Below, one piece after another: positions 59,830 to 64,000 of a stretch of DNA of 64,000 nucleotides. The notes beneath the pieces are model-generated. The model worked only from the letters and a program-made list of their open reading frames with translations, had not been told where the DNA came from and searched no databases. How positions within the stretch are numbered: position 1 is the stretch's first letter; each line of letters begins with the position of its first letter. The translations under genes and the position numbers were made by a program. The stretch covers positions 124,001 to 188,000 of the forward strand of contig CAIJFI010000017.1 in the NCBI GenBank assembly GCA_903819975.1, given 5' to 3'. Source of the DNA: an uncultured Bacteroidota bacterium. Lineage in GTDB: Bacteria; Bacteroidota; Bacteroidia; Chitinophagales; Chitinophagaceae.

Positions 59830-61191
59830 ATGGCAACAATAAAAAGAACCAACATTGCACAATTAAACGACAAGTTAACAGTGACTATTGCAAAAGAAGA
59901 CTACATCAAAGGCTTTGAAACTAGTTTAAAGAAGTATTCAAAAACAGCAAATATTCCAGGATTTAGAAAAGGAATGGTTCCTGCTGGTTTAATTAAAAAA
60001 ATGTACGGACAATCTGTTTTCCAAGACGAAGTAATTAAGACGGTGGAAAATGAGATGAATCAATATATCGCAAAAGAGAAAATTGAAATTTTTGCACAAC
60101 CACTTCCAGTTACTTCAGAGTTCCCTACAATGGATGTCAACAATCCAACTAGCTATGATTTTTCTTTTGAAGTTGGATTAAAACCGGCTTTCACTATAGA
60201 CACCAAAGGCATCAAAGCAACACGATACAAAATTGATGTAACAGACGATATGATTAATGCCGAAGTGGAAAGATTACAGGTACGTAACGGAAATATGACT
60301 GAACCAGAAGCAGTAGAAAACGAAGAGAATGTATTGAATGTTACTTTTACAGAATCTGACAAGGATGGTAATGCAATTGAAGGTGGTATAACAAAAGACA
60401 ATTCATTATTGATTAAATATTTTGCAGCAAAAGCTAGAAAACAATTTATTGGTAAGAAAAACGGAGATACTGTTACAATCCAATTGAGCAAAGCGTTTGA
60501 AGAAAAAGAATTAGACATCATTGTTGGTGATTTAGCGTTAACTAAGGAAGATGCTGACAAGTATTTTACTTTAACAATCACTAAAGTAGGTTCAGTAGAA
60601 AAAGCTGCTTTAGATGAAACTTTATTTACAGTAACCTACCCTAACCAAACTATCACAAACGAAGCTGAATTTAAAGCGGCTATCAAAAAAGATATTGAAG
60701 GTTATTACGATCAACAAGCACGCAATCAAGTGCATGACCAAATCTATCATGCATTAATTGACAATACTAAGATGGAATTCCCAACTGCATTTTTAAAGCG
60801 TTGGTTACAAACTGGTGGCGAAAAACAAAGAACCGAAGAAGAAGCGGAAAAAGAATACCCAGTATTCCAAGATCAATTAAAGTGGACTTTAGTAAGCACT
60901 CAATTAATTGCGGATCATAAAATTGAAGTTGTTGCAGAGGACTTAAAAGCATTTGCAAAACAACAATTAATGAGCTACATGGGAGGTCAACTTGGTGCAT
61001 TAGGCGATAATGACCAATGGTTAGAAGACTATGCGGCAAGAATGATGCAAGACAGAAAATTTGTTGAGGATAGCTACCACCGTATTAGTACTGACAAATT
61101 GTTCCAAGCAATAGAAGGCGATGTGACAGCAAAAGAAGAGAAAATCTCAGCAGAGAAATTTGCTGAAAAATTACAACATCACCATCACTAG
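59830..61191 (+). CDS. tig: Trigger factor chaperone with a tetrahistidine tail
   Basis: Ribosome-associated chaperone and peptidyl-prolyl isomerase. The ribosome-binding loop GFRKGMVPAGLIKKMYG lies near residues 44-60. The isomerase (FKBP) core spans about 150-240 and the helical C-terminal domain 260-450. Length 453 aa is close to the norm. The protein ends in LQHHHH. It is upstream of clpP1, clpP2 and clpX, the usual order, but a terminator separates them. Confidence 0.95.
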   Translation: MATIKRTNIAQLNDKLTVTIAKEDYIKGFETSLKKYSKTANIPGFRKGMVPAGLIKKMYGQSVFQDEVIKTVENEMNQYIAKEKIEIFAQPLPVTSEFPTMDVNNPTSYDFSFEVGLKPAFTIDTKGIKATRYKIDVTDDMINAEVERLQVRNGNMTEPEAVENEENVLNVTFTESDKDGNAIEGGITKDNSLLIKYFAAKARKQFIGKKNGDTVTIQLSKAFEEKELDIIVGDLALTKEDADKYFTLTITKVGSVEKAALDETLFTVTYPNQTITNEAEFKAAIKKDIEGYYDQQARNQVHDQIYHALIDNTKMEFPTAFLKRWLQTGGEKQRTEEEAEKEYPVFQDQLKWTLVSTQLIADHKIEVVAEDLKAFAKQQLMSYMGGQLGALGDNDQWLEDYAARMMQDRKFVEDSYHRISTDKLFQAIEGDVTAKEEKISAEKFAEKLQHHHH

Positions 61192-61230
61192 TCAATTTAC
61201 GAGTCCAACAACACTAGTTTTATGATATTC

Positions 61231-61257
61231 AGACCCTCCATACATAATGGGGGGTCT
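61231..61257 (+). terminator. Terminator after tig
   Basis: AGACCCTCCAT and ATGGGGGGTCT form an 11-bp stem (one G-T pair, 5-base loop) followed by TTTTTT, 40 bases past the tig stop. Confidence 0.88.
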
Positions 61258-61281
61258 TTTTTATCTATTTTAGGCCAAGTT

Positions 61282-61297
61282 TGGCACCCTTTTTGCA
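61282..61297 (+). promoter_or_regulatory. Candidate sigma-54 promoter before clpP1
   Basis: TGGCAC-CCTTT-TTGCA matches the sigma-54 consensus TGGCACN5TTGCA. GG and GC are exactly 10 bases apart, as RpoN requires. Transcription would start near 61308, 40 bases before the clpP1 ATG. It lies 25 bases after the tig terminator stem. No enhancer-binding site was identified and rpoN is not in the window. Confidence 0.5.
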
Positions 61298-61318
61298 CTA
61301 GCTTAAGCGAATAGGTTT

Positions 61319-61326
61319 TACCTTTA
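61319..61326 (+). promoter_or_regulatory. -7-like element of clpP1
   Basis: TACCTTTA (one mismatch to TAnnTTTG) lies 21 bases before the clpP1 start. TTTTG at 61291-61295 may serve as -33; it overlaps the sigma-54 candidate. Confidence 0.45.
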
Positions 61327-61347
61327 CTTTATTAGAAAAACACACAT

Positions 61348-62034
61348 ATGAACTTAGGAAAAGAATTTGAAAAATACGCTGTCAAGCACAGAGGCATAGG
61401 AAGTAACACATTACACCAATATCAAAATAGTGTAACAAACCTTACACCCTATATTATTGAGGAAAGGCCAATGAATGTGGCAAGTATGGACGTGTTTAGC
61501 CGTCTAATGATGGATAGAATCATTTTCTTGGGCGAAGGCATTAATGACTATGTTGCAAATATTGTTACAGCTCAGTTATTATTCCTAGAAAGTACCGATC
61601 GTACCAAGGATATTCAAATGTATATTAACAGCCCAGGTGGAAGCGTTTATGCAGGCTTAGGCATTTATGATACCATGCAATTTATTGGACCAGATGTGGC
61701 TACCATTTGTACAGGTATGGCTGCAAGTATGGGTGCTATTTTATTATGTGCCGGAGTTGAAGGTAAAAGGACTGCATTAAAACATAGTCGCATTATGCTA
61801 CATCAACCAAGTGGCGCAGTTGGTGGACAAGCAACAGATATCGAAATCACTGCAAGAGAAATTAAAAAATTAAAACACGAATTATACGAAGTAATCGCAA
61901 TACATACCCACAAGGATGTAGATGTGGTAGCTAAAGATTGTGACAGAGATTTTTGGATGACTGCTGCCGAAGGAAAAGCATACGGTTTAGTGGATGAAGT
62001 ATTATTAACAAACCCTAGAAAGCTTAATAAGTAG
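61348..62034 (+). CDS. clpP: ATP-dependent Clp protease proteolytic subunit, copy 1
   Basis: Serine peptidase that forms the ClpP barrel. The catalytic triad is S127 (GMAASMGA), H152 (MLHQPSG) and D201 (DRDFWM). The 228 aa include an N-terminal stretch of about 40 residues before the first folded segment. It is 60 bases before a second, different clpP and lies upstream of clpX. Confidence 0.95.
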   Translation: MNLGKEFEKYAVKHRGIGSNTLHQYQNSVTNLTPYIIEERPMNVASMDVFSRLMMDRIIFLGEGINDYVANIVTAQLLFLESTDRTKDIQMYINSPGGSVYAGLGIYDTMQFIGPDVATICTGMAASMGAILLCAGVEGKRTALKHSRIMLHQPSGAVGGQATDIEITAREIKKLKHELYEVIAIHTHKDVDVVAKDCDRDFWMTAAEGKAYGLVDEVLLTNPRKLNK

Positions 62035-62094
62035 TTTGCTTCAAAAAGCAAAACAAACAAAGTAACAATTAACTAATTATTTCAATTTGAACAT

Positions 62095-62718
62095 ATGATA
62101 CTTACCAATCGTTTTTTAATGGAAGAGGAAGAAGAACCAAAGGCAGATAAGAAAGAAGATAATGGACCAGGGTTCTTAAATAAAAAAATGGAACAAATCT
62201 TTTTTGAAAAAAGATCAATCTATTTATGGGGTCAAGTGGACGACAAATCTGCTAAAGATATTGTGACTAAACTTTTATTACTAGACGCAGATAAACCAGG
62301 CGCTGAGATTAATTTTTATATCAATAGTCCAGGTGGAGTTGTAACAAGTGGTATGGTCATGTTTGATACAATGAACTTAATCAAAAGCCCAGTCCACACC
62401 ATTTGTATGGGATTGGCTGCAAGTATGGGTTCTATCCTATTAAGCATGGGAGAAAAGGGAAAGCGTACAATATTTCCTCATGGAGAAGTAATGATACACC
62501 AGCCAAGCTTAGGCGGATATTACCAAGCAACTAGCGCTGATATCGAAATTCAAGCGGAGCAAATAAGAAAGACAAAAGAATTAGGCGCAAAAATATTAGC
62601 TAAGAACTGTGGCAAGAGTATTGAGCAAATTATGATTGATTTTGATAGAGACTATTGGATGGACGCTGAAACTGCAGTTGCTTACGGTATCGTAGATAAA
62701 ATAGCTAAGAGCTTATAA
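62095..62718 (+). CDS. clpP: ATP-dependent Clp protease proteolytic subunit, copy 2
   Basis: A second ClpP of 207 aa, clearly divergent from the one upstream. Triad: S110 (GLAASMGS), H135 (MIHQPSLGG) and D186 (DRDYWMDA). The N-terminal ~30 residues are strongly charged (MEEEEEPKADKKED) and unlike the processed leader of typical ClpP. It lies between clpP1 and clpX, 20 bases before clpX, so all three are likely cotranscribed. Both copies seem active. Confidence 0.94.
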   Translation: MILTNRFLMEEEEEPKADKKEDNGPGFLNKKMEQIFFEKRSIYLWGQVDDKSAKDIVTKLLLLDADKPGAEINFYINSPGGVVTSGMVMFDTMNLIKSPVHTICMGLAASMGSILLSMGEKGKRTIFPHGEVMIHQPSLGGYYQATSADIEIQAEQIRKTKELGAKILAKNCGKSIEQIMIDFDRDYWMDAETAVAYGIVDKIAKSL

Positions 62719-62738
62719 TTAAATAAATTATTCCAAAG

Positions 62739-63983
62739 ATGAAGACGAGCAAGTCCGACACTAGTATACATTGTTCATTTTGTGGACGCAGCAGAGATGA
62801 AGTTAAAATTCTAATTGCTGGCCAGGATGGACATATATGCGAAAACTGTATAGAGCATGCTCATGAGATTATTGAGAAAGAATTTCATCAGAAAAAAATA
62901 GATGGCAAGCCTGGTACTTTAAAGGTTCAAAAACCAACTGCTATTAAAGCATTTTTGGATCAATATATTATTGGCCAAGATGAAGCAAAAAAGATATTAT
63001 GCGTTGCTGTTTACAATCACTTTAAACGTATCAATTTACCTACTACTACTAAAAATGAAGTAGAAATTGAAAAGAGCAACGTTATTATGATTGGCGAAAC
63101 CGGTACAGGTAAAACCTTATTGGCTAAAACAATTGCCAAATTATTGAACGTTCCATTTGCGATTGTAGACGCTACTGTGTTTACCGAAGCTGGTTATGTA
63201 GGTGAAGACGTAGAGAGTATGTTAACTCGTTTATTACAAAATTGCGACTACGATGTAGAAGCAGCACAAAGAGGTATTGTATACATAGACGAGATTGATA
63301 AAATAGCGCGTAAAAGCGATAACGCATCTATTACAAGAGACGTTAGTGGCGAAGGTGTACAACAGGGATTATTAAAGATGTTGGAAGGAACAGAGGTATT
63401 GGTGCCACCACAAGGAGGCCGTAAGCATCCGGACCAAAAAATGATTAAAGTAGACACTAAGAATATCTTATTTATATGCGGAGGTGCATTTGACGGTATA
63501 GATAAAATTATTGCCCGCCGAATTAACACCAATGCCATTGGATTTAGCGTAAATAAAGATGAGCAAGAACTACAACGCAAAAATTTATTACGCTTTGTAA
63601 ATGCACAGGATATTAAAACCTTTGGTTTGATCCCAGAAATGTTAGGTCGTTTACCAATTGTTACGCATTTGGAACCATTGGATGCCGATACTTTAAGAAG
63701 TATTTTAACAGAGCCTAAGAATGCATTAATAAAACAATATACGCAGCTGTTTGAAATAGAAAATATCAAATTAACTATTGACCCTGCTGTTTATGAATTT
63801 ATTACTGCTAAGGCAATGGAATACAAATTAGGAGCAAGAGGATTAAGAAGTATTTGCGAAAGCCTATTTACTCAAGCTATGTTTGATTTACCTGGTACTG
63901 ATACTAAGGAGTTTAATGTAACATTAGAATACGCTAAGCAAATGTTTGATAAAAGCAAATTGAGCACTTTAAAAGTTGCTTAA
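62739..63983 (+). CDS. clpX: ATP-dependent Clp protease ATPase subunit ClpX
   Basis: AAA+ unfoldase feeding substrates to ClpP. The N-terminal zinc-binding domain has C12, C15, C34 and C37. Walker A GETGTGKT is at 119-126, the pore loop GYVGEDVE at 152-159, Walker [10 protein letters not shown] at 181-189, and the ClpP-docking IGF loop at 267-269. At 414 aa it is full length. It ends 17 bases before the window edge. Confidence 0.98.
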   Translation: MKTSKSDTSIHCSFCGRSRDEVKILIAGQDGHICENCIEHAHEIIEKEFHQKKIDGKPGTLKVQKPTAIKAFLDQYIIGQDEAKKILCVAVYNHFKRINLPTTTKNEVEIEKSNVIMIGETGTGKTLLAKTIAKLLNVPFAIVDATVFTEAGYVGEDVESMLTRLLQNCDYDVEAAQRGIVYIDEIDKIARKSDNASITRDVSGEGVQQGLLKMLEGTEVLVPPQGGRKHPDQKMIKVDTKNILFICGGAFDGIDKIIARRINTNAIGFSVNKDEQELQRKNLLRFVNAQDIKTFGLIPEMLGRLPIVTHLEPLDADTLRSILTEPKNALIKQYTQLFEIENIKLTIDPAVYEFITAKAMEYKLGARGLRSICESLFTQAMFDLPGTDTKEFNVTLEYAKQMFDKSKLSTLKVA

Positions 63984-64000
63984 TATATAAACCATTTAAA

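Noticed and set aside
59602..59862. An 86-codon minus-strand frame across tRNA-Leu and the start of tig
   Set aside because: It runs through a tRNA and a terminator, so it is a chance frame. The MEGVEPTRL-like stretch comes from the tRNA sequence.
61177..61191. The HHHH end of tig as a cloning-tag artefact
   Set aside because: Only four His, followed by a natural terminator and the clp genes in normal order, so it is genomic sequence rather than a vector tag.

Overview
The window reads as chromosomal core sequence from a Bacteroidota bacterium, most likely a member of the Chitinophagia or a close relative. It is AT-rich. The best lineage markers are a type IX secretion (T9SS) locus (porV, porU, a GldJ/GldK-like gene), a T9SS-sorted protease, FtsZ with a very long C-terminal linker, an 81-residue AtpC, MraY with a periplasmic insertion, and promoters with the Bacteroidota -7 element TAnnTTTG. 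I see no prophage, insertion sequence, CRISPR array or defence island, and no gap over 300 bases lacks a gene.

Layout. Positions 1-45 hold the first codons of an epimerase-like gene. Positions 131-16673 (minus strand) hold a complete, tightly packed division and cell-wall (dcw) cluster, transcribed mraZ, rsmH, ftsL, ftsI, murE, mraY, murD, ftsW, murG, murC, ftsQ, ftsA, ftsZ, and closed by a strong terminator. MurE carries the DNPR motif of meso-diaminopimelate-adding enzymes. A queA-like gene and an orphan histidine kinase follow and overlap tail to tail. Next come atpD-atpC, a glycerol pair (glpK, glpF), an EnvC-like murein hydrolase activator, a DUF4292 lipoprotein, dut, porV and porU on the minus strand. 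The GldJ/GldK-like gene, ispF, murF and a DUF983 gene lie on the plus strand. After tRNA-Ser come tatD, a polysaccharide deacetylase, gltX, a lone B12-binding protein, an enoyl-CoA hydratase, fumC, an amidohydrolase, an AraC-type regulator, gyrB, a small protein, a DUF4870 protein, mfd, a lipoprotein, a secreted subtilase, a ferredoxin reductase-like protein, glyS, a MazG-like protein, dtd, a flippase, an fRMsr-type methionine sulfoxide reductase, tRNA-Leu, tig, clpP1, clpP2 and clpX.

How they work together. The dcw cluster and murF supply nearly all steps from UDP-MurNAc to lipid II plus the divisome core; the EnvC-like protein probably acts at septum splitting. porV and porU mature T9SS cargo, of which the subtilase at 50653 is one. 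tig, clpP1, clpP2 and clpX form a folding and proteolysis block.

The most notable signals are regulatory. Four AAAGTG-like boxes spaced exactly 10 bp lie ahead of mraZ. At least five genes have an exact TAnnTTTG element 3-6 nt before the ATG, which implies leaderless mRNAs. A sequence matching the sigma-54 consensus precedes clpP1. glpK and glpF share a 12-base leader motif, and in glpK it is the loop of a hairpin that includes part of the start codon. I found no convincing new multi-gene system; most of the window is ordinary housekeeping DNA.
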